A DNA stretch of 64,000 bases from Streptomyces sp. Tu6071 (GCF_000213055.1 NZ_CM001165.1:6036945-6100944), one strand, 5' to 3'; shown: positions 26,873 through 38,148, counted from the first letter of the stretch. Translations and numbers: made by a program. The notes: generated by a model not told the origin, from the letters alone.

Positions 26873-28837
26873 GTGACCGACAGGGAACCGCCCCGCCGCC
26901 GGGTGCCAGGCCCCGCCAGGCCCGCCGAACGCCCGCGTGCCGGGGCGCGGGCGGGAGCCCGCCCGGGGCCCGGCGCCCGGCCGCGCCGCAGCCCCTCAGG
27001 ACCGGGGCCCAGGCTCCAGGGGCCGCGCACCATCCGCCTCGGCTCGCCGCGCCCCAGGCTCCGGCTCGTCGGCGTCACGATCACGCTGATCATGGCGGTC
27101 TTCGTGGGGCGGCTGCTCCAGATCCAGGCCGTCGACGCGGACTCCTTCACGACGGCCGCGCAGAAGAACCGCGTCGTCGTCCACGAGATCGCCCCCGAGC
27201 GCGGCGCCGTGACCGACCGCAAGGGGGTCGAGCTGGCCACGAGCGTCGACGCCTACGACATCACCGCCGACCCCTCGATGTTCGGCCGCGAGCAGACCCA
27301 CGTGAAGGACGCCCCCGAGCAGGCCGCGGCCCTCCTCGCCCCGATCCTCGGCAAGGACGAGGAGGAGGTGGCCGCCCAGTTGCGCGGCACGGGCCGCTAC
27401 GCGCTCCTCGCGACCCGGCAGACCCCGCAGGTCTGGACGCAGATCAAGGACCTCAAGAACGCCTTCCAGGAGAAGGCCACGAAGGACAGGCCCAGCATCC
27501 TCGCCGGGGTCTTCCAGGAGCCGACGAGCAAACGCGTCTACCCCAACGGGGACCTCGCCGCCGGGATACTGGGCTGGGTCAACTCCGAGGGCAAGGGCGC
27601 GGGCGGCCTGGAGGCGCAGTACGAGACCTCCCTCGCGGGCACCCCCGGCGAGGTGCGCTACGCGCAGGCCGGGGGCCGCCAGGTCCCCACGGCGGGTGGC
27701 AGCGAGCACCCCGCCGTGGCCGGTACGGACGTGCGGCTCACCCTCGACCGCGACATCCAGTGGGCCGCGCAGCAGGCCATCACCGACCAGGTGAAGAAGT
27801 CCAAGGCCGACCGCGGCTACGTCATCGTCCAGGACACCCGTACCGGAGAGATCCTCGCGCTCGCCAACGCGCCCGGCTTCGACCCGAACGACCTGCGGCA
27901 CGCCGACGTGGACGCGCTCGGCAACCCGGCCCTCCAGGACGCCTACGAACCCGGCTCCACCAGCAAGATCATGTCCATGGCCGCCGTCCTGGAGGAGAAC
28001 AAGGCGACCCCGGGCACCCACGTCACCGTGCCCGGCGAACTGCGCCGCGGCGACCGCATCTTCCACGACGACATCGCGCACGGCACCTGGCACCTCACCC
28101 TCAACGGGGTGCTCGCCAAGTCCTCCAACATCGGCACGATCCTCGCCACCGGACAGCTCGGCGGGACGCAGCAGCAGGCGAACCGGGTTCTCCACTCCTA
28201 CCTGCACAAATTCGGCATCGGCAGCCCCACCGGACTCGGCTTCCCCGGCGAGACCTCCGGCATCCTCGCGCCGCCGGACAAGTGGAACACCTCGCAGCAG
28301 TACACGATCCCCTTCGGCCAGGGCCTGTCGATCAACGCGGTGCAGGCCGCCTCGGTCTACTCCACGATCGCCAACGGCGGAGTCCGCACCGAGCCGACCC
28401 TCGTCAAGGCGACCAAGGGCCCGGACGGCCGCTGGGCCCCCACCGACCCCGCGAAGAAGACCCGCGTCGTGAGCGACAGGACCGCCAAGACGCTCGCGAC
28501 CATGCTGGAGTCCGTCGTCGACGACAAGGAGGGCACCGGCACCTCCGCGCGCATCCCCGGCTACCGCGTCGCCGGCAAGACGGGGACGGCCAACCGGGTG
28601 GACCCGAAGACCGGGCTCTACCGCGGCTACACCGCCTCCTTCGCCGGCTTCGCCCCCGCCGACAAGCCCCGCGTCACCGTCTACTGCGCCATCCAGAACC
28701 CGACGAAGGGCGGCTACTTCGGCGGCCAGATCTGCGGACCCATCTACAAGAGCGTCATGGAGTTCGCGCTGAAGACCCTCCAGGTCCCGCCCACCGGCGC
28801 CGCACCCGCGCGGCTCCCGACCACTTTCGAGCCCTGA
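26873..28837 (+). CDS. ftsI: Septal penicillin-binding protein FtsI (PBP3)
   Basis: Transpeptidase cross-linking septal peptidoglycan. The 654-residue protein has a long Arg/Pro-rich cytoplasmic N-terminus and a membrane helix at about residues 64-82. A PBP dimerisation domain (RGAVTDRKGVELA) precedes the catalytic domain with S362-T-S-K365, S417-S-N419 and K569-T-G571. The start is GTG at 26873, four bases after the ftsL stop, so the two are probably coupled. The basic tail may interact with cytoplasmic partners. Confidence 0.96.
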   Translation: MTDREPPRRRVPGPARPAERPRAGARAGARPGPGARPRRSPSGPGPRLQGPRTIRLGSPRPRLRLVGVTITLIMAVFVGRLLQIQAVDADSFTTAAQKNRVVVHEIAPERGAVTDRKGVELATSVDAYDITADPSMFGREQTHVKDAPEQAAALLAPILGKDEEEVAAQLRGTGRYALLATRQTPQVWTQIKDLKNAFQEKATKDRPSILAGVFQEPTSKRVYPNGDLAAGILGWVNSEGKGAGGLEAQYETSLAGTPGEVRYAQAGGRQVPTAGGSEHPAVAGTDVRLTLDRDIQWAAQQAITDQVKKSKADRGYVIVQDTRTGEILALANAPGFDPNDLRHADVDALGNPALQDAYEPGSTSKIMSMAAVLEENKATPGTHVTVPGELRRGDRIFHDDIAHGTWHLTLNGVLAKSSNIGTILATGQLGGTQQQANRVLHSYLHKFGIGSPTGLGFPGETSGILAPPDKWNTSQQYTIPFGQGLSINAVQAASVYSTIANGGVRTEPTLVKATKGPDGRWAPTDPAKKTRVVSDRTAKTLATMLESVVDDKEGTGTSARIPGYRVAGKTGTANRVDPKTGLYRGYTASFAGFAPADKPRVTVYCAIQNPTKGGYFGGQICGPIYKSVMEFALKTLQVPPTGAAPARLPTTFEP

Positions 28838-28888
28838 CCGGCGGACCCCGCACCCCGCGCACCCCCGGAGACCCACCAGGAACCGCCC

Positions 28889-30622
28889 GTGACAACGATC
28901 ACCCCCGATCCGGGGAACCGCCGCCGACCCCCGGGACCCGACGGCGCGCCAGCCCCCGCACAGAGCCCCTCATTTCGCGGCGAGCCCATCCCGCCCGGTA
29001 CGCTCACCGCCGTGCCACGCCCCGATCAGCCCCACACCCCCCGGGAGAACGGTCCCGTGACGTACCCCGGCCCTCCGCGCCCCGCCAAGACCGCGGCCAC
29101 CCCGCTCGACGACCTCGCGGAAGCACTGGGGGTCGAGCCGCGCGGCGGTCGCGGCCCCGCTCCCGCCGATGTCACCGGCATCACCCACGACTCCCGCGCC
29201 GTGCGCCCCGGCGACATCTACGCGGCGCTCCCGGGTGCCCGCTTCCACGGCGCCGACTTCGCCGCGCAGGCCGCCTCGCTCGGCGCCGTCGCCGCGCTCA
29301 CCGACCCCGCGGGGGCCGAGCGCGTCCTCGCCGCGGGACTCCCCGTCCTCGTCGTCGGCGACCCGCGCGGCCGGATGGGCGCCCTCGCGGCGCGCATCTA
29401 CGGCAACCCCGGCGACGACCTCCTCCAGATCGGCATCACCGGGACCTCGGGGAAGACCACCACCGCGTACCTCATGGAGGGCGGCCTGCGCGCCGCCGGG
29501 CACTCCACCGGGCTCATCGGCACCGTCGAGACCCGCATCGGCGACGAGCGCCTCAAGTCCGAGCGCACCACGCCCGAGGCCACCGACCTCCAGGCGCTCT
29601 TCGCCGTCATGCGCGAACGCGGCGTGGACGCCGTCGCCATGGAGGTCTCCAGCCACGCCCTCGTGCTCGGCCGGGTCGACGGCGTCGTCCACGACGTCGC
29701 CGTCTTCAACAACCTGAGCCCGGAGCACATGGAGTTCCACTCCGGCATGGAGGACTACTTCCAGGCCAAGGCGCAGCTCTTCACCCGGGCGCGCAGCCGC
29801 AGGGGCGTCGTCAACCACGACGACGAGTACGGGCGCAGGCTCATCACCGAGGCCGAGGTGCCGATCGTCACCTTCTCCGCCGAGGGCCACCCCGACGCCG
29901 ACTGGCGCGCCGAGGACGTCGAGATCGGCCCCACCGACTCCACGTTCACCGTCGTAGGCCCCGACGGCTCCCGCTACCCGGCCCGCGCCCCGCTGCCCGG
30001 CGCCTTCAACGTCGCCAACACCCTCGCCGCCGTCGCGGCCCTCGCCGAGGCCGGGACGGACCCCCGCGTCGCCGCCGAGGGCATCGGGGCCGTCCCGGGC
30101 GTCCCCGGGCGCCTGGAGCGCGTCGACGAGGGCCAGCCGTACCTCGCCGTCGTCGACTACGCGCACAAGACCGACGCCGTCGAATCGGTGCTCCGCTCGC
30201 TGCGCCGCGTCACCGAGGGCCGCGTGCACGTCGTCCTCGGCTGCGGCGGCGACCGCGACACCACCAAACGCGGCCCGATGGGCGCCGCCGCGGCGCGCCT
30301 CGCCGACACCGCCGTACTCACCTCCGACAACCCGCGCTCCGAGGACCCGCTCGCGATCCTCGCCGCGATGCTCGCGGGCGCCGCCGAGGTGCCCGTGCAC
30401 GAGCGCGGGGACGTCCTCGTCGACGCCGACCGCGCGGCGGCCATCGCCGCCGTCGTCGCCCGCGCCGAGCCCGGGGACACCGTGCTCATCGCGGGCAAGG
30501 GTCACGAACAGGGCCAGGACGTCAACGGGGTCGTCCGCCCCTTCGACGACCGCGAGGTCCTCAAGGAAGCCATCCGCAAAGCCGCGGCCACCCCGGCCGC
30601 GCAGCAGAAAAGCGTGGGATGA
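28889..30622 (+). CDS. murE: UDP-MurNAc-tripeptide ligase MurE
   Basis: Adds the third stem-peptide residue, a diaminopimelate, to UDP-MurNAc-L-Ala-D-Glu. The 577-residue protein shows DSRAVRPGDIYAAL, the ATP loop GITGTSGKTTTAYL, the SSHAL motif with conserved His, DYAHKTDAV, and TSDNPRSEDP, the DNPR motif that selects diaminopimelate over lysine. The N-terminal 65 residues are Pro-rich. A later GTG near 29057 is an alternative start that would remove most of this extension. It lies 51 bp after ftsI. Confidence 0.96.
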   Translation: MTTITPDPGNRRRPPGPDGAPAPAQSPSFRGEPIPPGTLTAVPRPDQPHTPRENGPVTYPGPPRPAKTAATPLDDLAEALGVEPRGGRGPAPADVTGITHDSRAVRPGDIYAALPGARFHGADFAAQAASLGAVAALTDPAGAERVLAAGLPVLVVGDPRGRMGALAARIYGNPGDDLLQIGITGTSGKTTTAYLMEGGLRAAGHSTGLIGTVETRIGDERLKSERTTPEATDLQALFAVMRERGVDAVAMEVSSHALVLGRVDGVVHDVAVFNNLSPEHMEFHSGMEDYFQAKAQLFTRARSRRGVVNHDDEYGRRLITEAEVPIVTFSAEGHPDADWRAEDVEIGPTDSTFTVVGPDGSRYPARAPLPGAFNVANTLAAVAALAEAGTDPRVAAEGIGAVPGVPGRLERVDEGQPYLAVVDYAHKTDAVESVLRSLRRVTEGRVHVVLGCGGDRDTTKRGPMGAAAARLADTAVLTSDNPRSEDPLAILAAMLAGAAEVPVHERGDVLVDADRAAAIAAVVARAEPGDTVLIAGKGHEQGQDVNGVVRPFDDREVLKEAIRKAAATPAAQQKSVG

Positions 30623-30626
30623 ACCT

Positions 30627-32048
30627 GTGATCGCCCTCTCTCTCGCCGAGATCGCTGACATCGTCGGCGGGCGGACCCACGACATACCGGACCCGGAGCT
30701 TCGCGTCACGGGTCCCGTCGTCACCGACTCCCGGGCCGTCGAGGACGGCGGACTCTTCGTCGCCTTCGCCGGCGAACGCGTCGACGGGCACGACTACGCC
30801 GCCGGAGCCGTCGCGGCGGGCGCCGTCGCCGTCCTCGCGACCCGGCCCCTCGGCGTGCCCGCGATCGTCGTGGACGACGTCACGGCGGCCCTCGGCGCCC
30901 TCGCCCGCACCGTCGTGGAGCGCCTCGGCACCGCTGTGATCGCCATGACCGGCTCGGCGGGCAAGACGTCCACCAAGGACCTCATCGCGCAGCTCCTGAG
31001 CCGCCGCGGGCCCACCGTGTGGCCACCGGGCAACCTCAACAACGAGATCGGGCTCCCGCTGACCGCGTTGCGCGTCACCGAGGAGACCCGCCACCTCGTC
31101 CTGGAGATGGGCGCCCGCGGCATCGGCCACATCCGCTACCTCACGAGCCTCACCCCGCCGTCCATCGGCATCGTCCTCAACGTCGGCTCTGCCCACATCG
31201 GCGAGTTCGGCGGCAAGGAGAAGATCGCCGAGGCCAAGGGCGAGATGGTCGAGGCCCTGCCCGAGTCCGGACTCGCCGTGCTCAACGCGGACGATCCGCT
31301 CGTACGCGGCATGGCCCCCCGTACCCGGGCACGGGTCCTCCTCTTCGGCGAAGCGGACGATGCGGAAGTCCGGGCCGAGAACGTCACGCTTACGGACACC
31401 GGACGCCCCCGGTTCCTCCTGCGCACACCCACCGGGTGCGGCGAAGTGACCTTGCGCCTGTACGGTGAGCACCACGTGTCGAACGCGCTCGCCGCCGCAG
31501 CCGTCGCCCATGAGCTGGGCATGCCCGCCGAAGAGATCGCCCTTGGTCTCAGCGAGGCACGCTCCCTCTCCCGCTGGCGGATGGAGGTCACCGAGCGCCC
31601 GGACGGCGTGACGATCGTCAACGACGCCTACAACGCGAGCCCCGATTCCGTACGAGCAGCACTGCGCGCGCTCGTCGCGATGGGCTCGGCAGCCCGAGAC
31701 AAGGGCGGCCGGACCTGGGCGGTGCTCGGGACGATGGCGGAACTCGGGGACGAATCGCTCGCCGCCCACGACGCCGTCGGACGGCTGGCCGTCCGGCTCA
31801 ACGTGAGCAAGCTCGTCGCGGTCGGGGGCCAGGAGGCGGCCTGGCTGCGGATGGGCGCATACAACGAGGGTTCGTGGGGTGAGGAGTCGGTGCACGTGTC
31901 CGACACACAGGCGGCGATCGACCTGCTACGCGGGGAACTGCGACCGGGGGACGTCGTCCTGGTGAAGGCGTCCCGGGCGGCGGGCCTGGAGAAAGTCGCC
32001 CAGGCCCTCCTGGAAGGCGCCGGTGAGGGCGAGGCCGCCGCGCGATGA
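30627..32048 (+). CDS. murF: UDP-MurNAc-pentapeptide synthetase MurF
   Basis: Ligates D-Ala-D-Ala to the tripeptide precursor. The 473-residue protein starts [15 protein letters not shown]. It has the N-terminal [14 protein letters not shown], the ATP-binding [15 protein letters not shown], the Mur-family [10 protein letters not shown] and [10 protein letters not shown], and the C-terminal [13 protein letters not shown] at 30627 lies four bases after the murE stop. The stop overlaps the mraY ATG as ATGA, so expression of the three genes is tightly linked. Confidence 0.97.
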   Translation: MIALSLAEIADIVGGRTHDIPDPELRVTGPVVTDSRAVEDGGLFVAFAGERVDGHDYAAGAVAAGAVAVLATRPLGVPAIVVDDVTAALGALARTVVERLGTAVIAMTGSAGKTSTKDLIAQLLSRRGPTVWPPGNLNNEIGLPLTALRVTEETRHLVLEMGARGIGHIRYLTSLTPPSIGIVLNVGSAHIGEFGGKEKIAEAKGEMVEALPESGLAVLNADDPLVRGMAPRTRARVLLFGEADDAEVRAENVTLTDTGRPRFLLRTPTGCGEVTLRLYGEHHVSNALAAAAVAHELGMPAEEIALGLSEARSLSRWRMEVTERPDGVTIVNDAYNASPDSVRAALRALVAMGSAARDKGGRTWAVLGTMAELGDESLAAHDAVGRLAVRLNVSKLVAVGGQEAAWLRMGAYNEGSWGEESVHVSDTQAAIDLLRGELRPGDVVLVKASRAAGLEKVAQALLEGAGEGEAAAR

Positions 32049-33115
32049 AGCAAATCCTCTTCGCGGGAGCGATCGGTCTCTTCCTGACCCTCATCGGCAC
32101 CCCGTTGCTCATCAAGCTGCTCGCCCGCAAGGGCTACGGCCAGTTCATCCGTGACGACGGGCCGCGCGAGCACCACAGCAAGCGCGGCACGCCGACCATG
32201 GGTGGCATCGCCTTCATCCTCGCCACGCTCATCGCGTACTTCCTCACCAAGCTCATCACCGGCAGCCCGACCAGTTTCTCCGGGCTCCTGGTGCTGTTCC
32301 TGATGACGGGCATGGGCCTGGTCGGCTTCCTCGACGACTACATCAAGATCGTCAAACAGCGCTCGCTCGGCCTGCGGGCCAAGGCGAAGATGGCCGGACA
32401 GCTCATCGTCGGCATCGCCTTCGCCGTGCTCGCCCTGCAATTCGCCGACCAGCGCGGCAACACCCCGGCCTCCACGAAGCTCTCCTTCGTCACCGACTTC
32501 GGCTGGACCATCGGCCCGGTGCTCTTCGTGGTCTGGGCGCTCTTCATGATCCTGGCCATGTCCAACGGCGTGAACCTGACGGACGGTCTGGACGGCCTCG
32601 CCACCGGCGCCTCCGTCATGGTCTTCGGCGCCTACACCTTCATCGGCGTCTGGCAGTTCCAGGAGTCCTGCGCCAACGCGGCCACGCTCACCAACCCGGC
32701 CGCCTGCTTCGAAGTGCGCGATCCGCTCGACCTCGCCGTCGTCGCCTCCGCCCTCATGGGCGCCTGCTTCGGCTTCCTGTGGTGGAACACCTCGCCCGCC
32801 AAGATCTTCATGGGCGACACCGGCTCGCTCGCCCTCGGCGGCGCCCTCGCGGGCCTCGCGATCTGCTCGCGCACCGAACTGCTCATCGCCCTCCTGGGCG
32901 GCCTGTTCGTGCTCATCACGCTCTCCGTCGTCATCCAGGTCGGCTCCTTCAAGCTGACCCGAAGGCGCGTCTTCCGCATGGCACCGCTCCAGCACCACTT
33001 CGAGCTCAAGGGCTGGTCGGAAGTCCTCGTCGTGGTCCGCTTCTGGATCATCCAGGGCATGTGCGTCATCGTCGGCCTCGGTCTCTTCTACGCGGGATGG
33101 GCGGCCGACAAGTGA
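32045..33115 (+). CDS. mraY: Phospho-MurNAc-pentapeptide translocase MraY
   Basis: Integral membrane enzyme that transfers phospho-MurNAc-pentapeptide to undecaprenyl phosphate, making lipid I. The 356-residue protein has about ten helices. Catalytic motifs are [11 protein letters not shown] (the Asp pair), [13 protein letters not shown] and [12 protein letters not shown], and the nucleotide-binding [11 protein letters not shown] is present. Start ATG overlaps murF by ATGA; stop overlaps murD by GTGA. Confidence 0.97.
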   Translation: MKQILFAGAIGLFLTLIGTPLLIKLLARKGYGQFIRDDGPREHHSKRGTPTMGGIAFILATLIAYFLTKLITGSPTSFSGLLVLFLMTGMGLVGFLDDYIKIVKQRSLGLRAKAKMAGQLIVGIAFAVLALQFADQRGNTPASTKLSFVTDFGWTIGPVLFVVWALFMILAMSNGVNLTDGLDGLATGASVMVFGAYTFIGVWQFQESCANAATLTNPAACFEVRDPLDLAVVASALMGACFGFLWWNTSPAKIFMGDTGSLALGGALAGLAICSRTELLIALLGGLFVLITLSVVIQVGSFKLTRRRVFRMAPLQHHFELKGWSEVLVVVRFWIIQGMCVIVGLGLFYAGWAADK

Positions 33116-34536
33116 CCGCACCGGACTTCGCGGGCACCCGCGTCACCGTCGCCGGGCTCGGCGTCTCGGGGATGCCGGCCGCACGCGTCCTCCACGCGCG
33201 CGGAGCACTCGTCACCGCCGTCACCGACGCCGACGACGAGCGCTCCCGCGCCCAGGCCGGGGAACTGCGCGCCCTCGGCATCACCGTGCGCCTCGGCGAC
33301 GGCTCGACCCTCCCCGAGGGCACCGAACTCGTCGTCACCGCCCCCGGCTGGCAGCCCGGCAAGCCGCTCTTCGCCGCCGCCGAGGCGGCCGGGGTGCCGG
33401 TCTGGGGCGACGTCGAACTCGCCTGGCGCCTGCGCGGCCCCGACGCCGCGCCCTGGCTCGCCGTCACCGGCACCAACGGCAAGACGACGACGGTACGGAT
33501 GCTCGCCGCGATCCTCGAAGCGGCGGGCCACCGCACCGCCGCCGTCGGCAACATCGGCGTCTCGCTCCTCGACGCGGTCCTCGCCGAGGAGCCCTACGAC
33601 GTCCTCGCCGTCGAGCTGTCGAGCTATCAGCTGCACTGGGCGCCCTCGGTCCGGCCGCACTCCGCGGCCGTCCTCAACCTCGCGCCCGACCACCTCGACT
33701 GGCACGGCTCGATGGCCGCGTACGCCGCCGACAAGGGCCGGGTCTACGAGGGCAACCAGGTCGCCTGCGTCTACAACAGCGCCGACCCGGCCACCGAGGA
33801 ACTCGTACGCGCCGCCGACGTGGAGGAGGGCTGCCGGGCCATCGGCTTCACGCTCGGCACCCCCCGCCCCTCCGAACTCGGCGTCGTCGAGGGCTACCTG
33901 GTGGACCGGGCCTTCGTGCCCGACCGCGCCCAGCAGGCCCAGGAACTCGCCGAGGTCGCCGACGTCGATCCGCCGGCCCCGCACAACGTCGCGAACGCCC
34001 TCGCCGCCGCCGCCCTCGCCCGCGCCTTCGGCGTCCCGGCCACGGCGGTCCGCGAGGGGCTGCGCGCCTTCCGGCCCGACCCGCACCGCATCGAGCACGT
34101 CGCCACGATCGACGGGGTCTCCTACGTCGACGACTCCAAGGCGACCAACACGCACGCCGCCGAAGCCTCGCTCGCCGCGTACGAACCGATCGTGTGGATC
34201 GCCGGGGGACTCGCGAAGGGCGCGTCCTTCGACGAACTGGTGCAAGGCGCCGCGAAACGCCTGCGGGCCGTCGTCCTCATGGGCCGCGACCGCGCGCTGA
34301 TCCGCGAAGCCCTCGCGCGACACGCCCCGAACGTACCCGTGGTCGACCTCGACCGGGCCGACACTGGGGCGATGTCCGAAGCGGTGCGCGAGGCGGCCGG
34401 GCTCGCCGAGAGCGGCGACACGGTCCTGCTCGCCCCGGCGTGCGCCTCGATGGACATGTTCACCAACTACAACGTGCGCGGCGACCTCTTCGCCGAGGCG
34501 GTCCGCGCACGCGCCACCGCTGCCGAAGGCGACTGA
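33112..34536 (+). CDS. murD: UDP-MurNAc-L-Ala:D-Glu ligase MurD
   Basis: Adds D-glutamate to UDP-MurNAc-L-Ala. The 474-residue protein begins with a Rossmann-like domain ([17 protein letters not shown]). It has the ATP loop [36 protein letters not shown], the substrate motif [17 protein letters not shown], and the C-terminal [11 protein letters not shown]. The GTG start overlaps the mraY stop as GTGA, so translation should be coupled. ftsW begins 59 bp downstream. Confidence 0.97.
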   Translation: MTAPDFAGTRVTVAGLGVSGMPAARVLHARGALVTAVTDADDERSRAQAGELRALGITVRLGDGSTLPEGTELVVTAPGWQPGKPLFAAAEAAGVPVWGDVELAWRLRGPDAAPWLAVTGTNGKTTTVRMLAAILEAAGHRTAAVGNIGVSLLDAVLAEEPYDVLAVELSSYQLHWAPSVRPHSAAVLNLAPDHLDWHGSMAAYAADKGRVYEGNQVACVYNSADPATEELVRAADVEEGCRAIGFTLGTPRPSELGVVEGYLVDRAFVPDRAQQAQELAEVADVDPPAPHNVANALAAAALARAFGVPATAVREGLRAFRPDPHRIEHVATIDGVSYVDDSKATNTHAAEASLAAYEPIVWIAGGLAKGASFDELVQGAAKRLRAVVLMGRDRALIREALARHAPNVPVVDLDRADTGAMSEAVREAAGLAESGDTVLLAPACASMDMFTNYNVRGDLFAEAVRARATAAEGD

Positions 34537-34595
34537 ACCGGACCGGCCCGCCGCCGGGCCGGTCCGCGCCAGGACGACTGGAGGGGACAGCGACG

Positions 34596-36047
34596 ATGGC
34601 CGCTGAGCGTACGGCCGAGGGCGGGCGGTACAGCTCCGCCCGCGTGCACCGCAGCCGCAGCCCGAGGGCGCCCCGCGCGGGCCTCCCGCTGCGCGGCAGG
34701 ACCTTCGCGGGACGGGCGCGCGGCACGGGGAGCGGGGCGGGGGGCGGCGGCTCGTCCCGCACGCCCCGCGCCCCGCGCCCGAGGGGCCCGCGCGGCAATC
34801 CGCTGCGCGGGCTCCCCGCCCGGCTCATGCGGGCCTGGGACCGGCCGCTCACCGCGTACTACGTGATCCTCGGCGCGAGCCTGCTGATCATCGTGCTCGG
34901 CCTCGTGATGGTCTACTCCGCGTCCGTCATCACGGCCCTCAACTACGGGCTCGCGGGCTCCTTCTTCTTCCGCAAGCAGCTCGGCGCCGCGCTCATCGGC
35001 GGCCTGCTCCTCGTCGCCGCCGCGCGGATGCCCGTCAAGCTGCACCGGGCGCTCTCGTACCCGCTGCTCGTCGCCGCGGTCGTCACGATGGCCGCGGTGC
35101 CGCTCATCGGCGTCTCCGTGAACGGCAACAGGAACTGGATCAACCTCGGCTTCTTCCAGATCCAGCCCTCCGAGTTCGGCAAGCTCGCGCTCGTCCTGTG
35201 GGGCGCCGACCTGCTCGCGCGCAAGAGCGAGAAGCGGCTGCTCAACCAGTGGAAACACATGCTGGTGCCGCTCGTGCCCGTGACGTTCCTGCTCCTCGGG
35301 CTCATCATGCTCGGCTCGGACATGGGCACCGCGATGATCCTCACCGCGATCCTCTTCGGGCTGCTGTGGCTCGCGGGCGCGCCCACGCGGATGTTCGCCG
35401 GGGTGCTCGGCTTCGTCGGGCTGCTCGGTGTGATCCTCGTCAAGACGAGCGACAACCGCCTCGCCCGCTTCGCCTGCCTCGGCTCCACCGACGCCCACGC
35501 CTTCAACGACAAGTGCCAGCAAGGCGTGCACGGCCTCTACGCCCTCGCCTCCGGCGGCTTCTTCGGCTCCGGGCTCGGCGCGAGCGTGGAGAAATGGGGT
35601 GAACTCCCCGAAGCCCACACGGACTTCATCTTCGCCGTGCTCGGCGAGGAACTGGGCCTCGCGGGGACGCTGTCGGTGATCGCCCTCTTCACGGCTCTAG
35701 GCTATGCGGGTATCCGCGTGGCCGGACGCACGGAGGACCCCTTCGTGAGGTACGCCGCGGGAGCGGTCATCACCTGGATCACGGCGCAGGCCGTGATCAA
35801 CCTCGGTGCGGTGCTCGGTCTGCTGCCGATCGCCGGGGTGCCGCTGCCGCTGTTCTCCTACGGGGGTTCCTCGCTGCTGCCGACCATGTTCGCCATCGGG
35901 CTCCTCATCGCCTTCGCACGCGACGAGCCCGCTGCGCGAGCGGCCCTCGCCCTGCGGGGGCCCGGCTTCGGCCGCAAGCGGTTCGCGGTGAGATGGAACA
36001 CGATGCGACGGCGCGCCCCGGGGGCGCGTCCGTCCGGAGAGCGGTGA
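34596..36047 (+). CDS. ftsW: Septal peptidoglycan glycosyltransferase FtsW
   Basis: SEDS-family polymerase working with FtsI at sporulation and vegetative septa. The 483-residue protein has about 85 residues of basic, Gly/Arg/Pro-rich cytoplasmic N-terminus, then ten membrane helices. SEDS signatures are NRNWINLGFFQIQPSEFGKL, GSDMGTAMI, the extracellular loop with AHTDFIFAVLGEELG, and PLPLFSYGGSSLL near the end. ATG at 34596 is preceded by GGAGGGG at 12-15 bases. It is followed by murG after 6 bp. Confidence 0.97.
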   Translation: MAAERTAEGGRYSSARVHRSRSPRAPRAGLPLRGRTFAGRARGTGSGAGGGGSSRTPRAPRPRGPRGNPLRGLPARLMRAWDRPLTAYYVILGASLLIIVLGLVMVYSASVITALNYGLAGSFFFRKQLGAALIGGLLLVAAARMPVKLHRALSYPLLVAAVVTMAAVPLIGVSVNGNRNWINLGFFQIQPSEFGKLALVLWGADLLARKSEKRLLNQWKHMLVPLVPVTFLLLGLIMLGSDMGTAMILTAILFGLLWLAGAPTRMFAGVLGFVGLLGVILVKTSDNRLARFACLGSTDAHAFNDKCQQGVHGLYALASGGFFGSGLGASVEKWGELPEAHTDFIFAVLGEELGLAGTLSVIALFTALGYAGIRVAGRTEDPFVRYAAGAVITWITAQAVINLGAVLGLLPIAGVPLPLFSYGGSSLLPTMFAIGLLIAFARDEPAARAALALRGPGFGRKRFAVRWNTMRRRAPGARPSGER

Positions 36048-36053
36048 ATTTCG

Positions 36054-37148
36054 GTGCATGTCGTACTCGCCGGCGGGGGGACCGCCGGCCACATCGAGCC
36101 GGCGCTCGCCCTCGCGGACGCCCTGCGCAGGCAGGACCCCACCGTGGGGATCACGGCTCTCGGCACGGAACGCGGCCTGGAGACCCGGCTCGTACCCGAG
36201 CGCGGCTATGAACTCGCCCTCATCCCCGCGGTCCCGCTGCCGCGCAAACCGACCCCCGAGCTGATCACCGTGCCGGGCCGGCTGCGCGGCACCATCAAGG
36301 CCGCCGAGCAGGTCATCGAGCGCACCAAGGCGGACTGCGTCATCGGCTTCGGCGGGTACGTGGCGCTGCCTGGCTACCTCGCGGCGAAGCGCACCGGCAC
36401 CCCGATCGTCGTGCACGAGGCCAACGCGCGCCCCGGGCTCGCCAACAAGATCGGCTCGCGCTACGCCTCCGGCGTCGCGGTCTCGACCCCCGACAGCAAG
36501 CTGCGCGGCGCCCGTTACATCGGCATCCCGCTGCGCCGCACCATCGCGACGCTGGACCGCGCCCGGGTGCGCCCCGAGGCCCGCGCCGCCTTCGGCCTGG
36601 ACCAGAACCTGCCGACGCTCCTCGTCTCCGGCGGCTCCCAGGGCGCCCGCCACCTCAACGAGGTCGTCCAGCGGGTCGTCCCGCTGCTCCAGCGCTCCGG
36701 CATCCAGGTCCTGCACGCGGTCGGTCCCAAGAACGAGCTGCCACGCGCCGACAACATGCCCGGAATGCCGCCGTACATCCCGGTACCGTACGTGGACCGG
36801 ATGGACCTCGCGTACGCCGCCGCCGACATGATGCTGTGCCGCGCGGGGGCGATGACGGTCGCCGAACTCTCCGCCGTGGGCCTGCCCGCCGCCTATGTCC
36901 CGCTGCCCATCGGCAACGGCGAACAGCGGCTCAACGCCCAGCCGGTGGTGAAGGCGGGGGGCGGACTCCTCGTGGACGACGCGGAACTGACGCCGGAGTG
37001 GGTGCAGTCCCAGGTGGTGCCGGTGCTCGCCGACCCGCACCGGCTCTACGAGATGTCCCGCGCCGCCGCCGAGTTCGGCCGCCGGGACGCCGACGAGCTG
37101 CTCGTCGGCATGGTGTACGAGGCGATCGCCGCACGCAGGAACCGCTGA
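36054..37148 (+). CDS. murG: UDP-GlcNAc:lipid I N-acetylglucosaminyltransferase MurG
   Basis: Converts lipid I to lipid II at the cytoplasmic membrane face. The 364-residue GT-B enzyme starts [20 protein letters not shown] with the first glycine-rich loop, has [16 protein letters not shown], the second loop [15 protein letters not shown], and the UDP-GlcNAc site [21 protein letters not shown] at 36054 lies 6 bp after ftsW, supporting coupling. Length is normal. Confidence 0.97.
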   Translation: MHVVLAGGGTAGHIEPALALADALRRQDPTVGITALGTERGLETRLVPERGYELALIPAVPLPRKPTPELITVPGRLRGTIKAAEQVIERTKADCVIGFGGYVALPGYLAAKRTGTPIVVHEANARPGLANKIGSRYASGVAVSTPDSKLRGARYIGIPLRRTIATLDRARVRPEARAAFGLDQNLPTLLVSGGSQGARHLNEVVQRVVPLLQRSGIQVLHAVGPKNELPRADNMPGMPPYIPVPYVDRMDLAYAAADMMLCRAGAMTVAELSAVGLPAAYVPLPIGNGEQRLNAQPVVKAGGGLLVDDAELTPEWVQSQVVPVLADPHRLYEMSRAAAEFGRRDADELLVGMVYEAIAARRNR

Positions 37149-37190
37149 GGGGCCCTGGAAGCCCCCGCATCACGAGGAGGCTGAGGGAGC

Positions 37191-37988
37191 GTGGCCGGAG
37201 CGAGGACCGCCCAGGGCGGCGAAGGACGTACCGGGGTCGAAGCACCCCATGACGCCGAGCGGTCCCCGGCCCCGCCCCCGCCCCCGCGCGGCCTGCCGGG
37301 ACTCCGGTTCTGGCTCGTCGCCGGGGGCCTCGTGCTGCTCCTCGGCGGGGCGCTCTACCTGCTCTACGGCTCGCCGTGGCTCAAGCTCAGGCAGGTGAGC
37401 GTCACGGGGACCGAGGTGCTGACCCGGCGCGAGGTGGAGGAGGCCGCGGCGGCCCCCGCGGGAAGTCCGCTCATTTCCGTGGACACCGACGCGCTCGAAG
37501 CGAATGCGCGCGCCCGGCTGCCCCGTATCGAATCCGTGGAAATCGACCGTTCCTGGCCGCACGGACTGCACATCGCGGTCACGGAGCGTAAACCCGTTCT
37601 CGTACGGGAAAAGGGCGGAAAATTCGACGAAGTGGACGCGCACGGCGTGCTTTTCGCCACGGTGGGCACTCCTCCGCGCGGTATTCCGCGCCTCGATCTC
37701 GACGCGTCCGACTCGCCCTCGCTGCACCGCTTCGGCACCGCGCGACTGTTGCGCGAGGCGGCCACCGTCGCGGCCCGCGTCCCGTCGCCCGTGGTCAAGG
37801 AGCTGCGGACGATCCGGATTCGTTCCTACGACGACGTGACACTGCTGTTGCGGGACGGGCGGACGGTGGCGTGGGGGAGTGGTGAGAAAAGCGCGGCGAA
37901 GGCCCGCACCCTGACCGCCCTGATGAAAGCGGCGCCCAAGGCGAGGTACTTCGACGTCTCCGTTCCGGTCGCTCCGTCAGTTCGCTGA
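37191..37988 (+). CDS. ftsQ: Cell division protein FtsQ
   Basis: Bitopic divisome scaffold of 265 residues. A Pro-rich cytoplasmic N-terminus precedes one helix (FWLVAGGLVLLLGGALYLLYG, about 41-61). A POTRA domain follows, beginning LKLRQVSVTGTEVLTRREVEEAA and continuing through LPRIESVEIDRSWPHGLHI. The beta domain with TERKPVLV and VKELRTIRI completes it. GTG at 37191 follows GAGGAGG some distance upstream and GAGGGAG directly before it. The gene ends at the 374-bp ftsZ promoter region. Confidence 0.95.
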   Translation: MAGARTAQGGEGRTGVEAPHDAERSPAPPPPPRGLPGLRFWLVAGGLVLLLGGALYLLYGSPWLKLRQVSVTGTEVLTRREVEEAAAAPAGSPLISVDTDALEANARARLPRIESVEIDRSWPHGLHIAVTERKPVLVREKGGKFDEVDAHGVLFATVGTPPRGIPRLDLDASDSPSLHRFGTARLLREAATVAARVPSPVVKELRTIRIRSYDDVTLLLRDGRTVAWGSGEKSAAKARTLTALMKAAPKARYFDVSVPVAPSVR

Positions 37989-38117
37989 CGCACGCGCTGA
38001 GTTGACGCGGGATTGACCCCGAATTGGCCCGAAAAATCGCGGTACTGACCCCTGGTTGGGCATCGCCACGGCTGATCACATAGGGTGAAAAGAAAAACGG
38101 GAGGTTCGGCGTGTTCG

Positions 38118-38147
38118 TTGAACGCGCGCCACTTGTCGACTTAGTGT
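38118..38147 (+). promoter_or_regulatory. Main candidate ftsZ promoter
   Basis: TTGAAC at 38118-38123 and TAGTGT at 38142-38147 with an 18-bp spacer. The predicted start near 38154 falls in the centre of a 13-bp palindrome, so a protein bound there could block initiation. Confidence 0.6.
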
Positions 38148-38148
38148 C

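Noticed and set aside
27760..30630. Long plus-strand open frame spanning ftsI and murE in another phase
   Set aside because: Arg/Pro-rich out-of-frame translation; both real genes are intact in their own frames.
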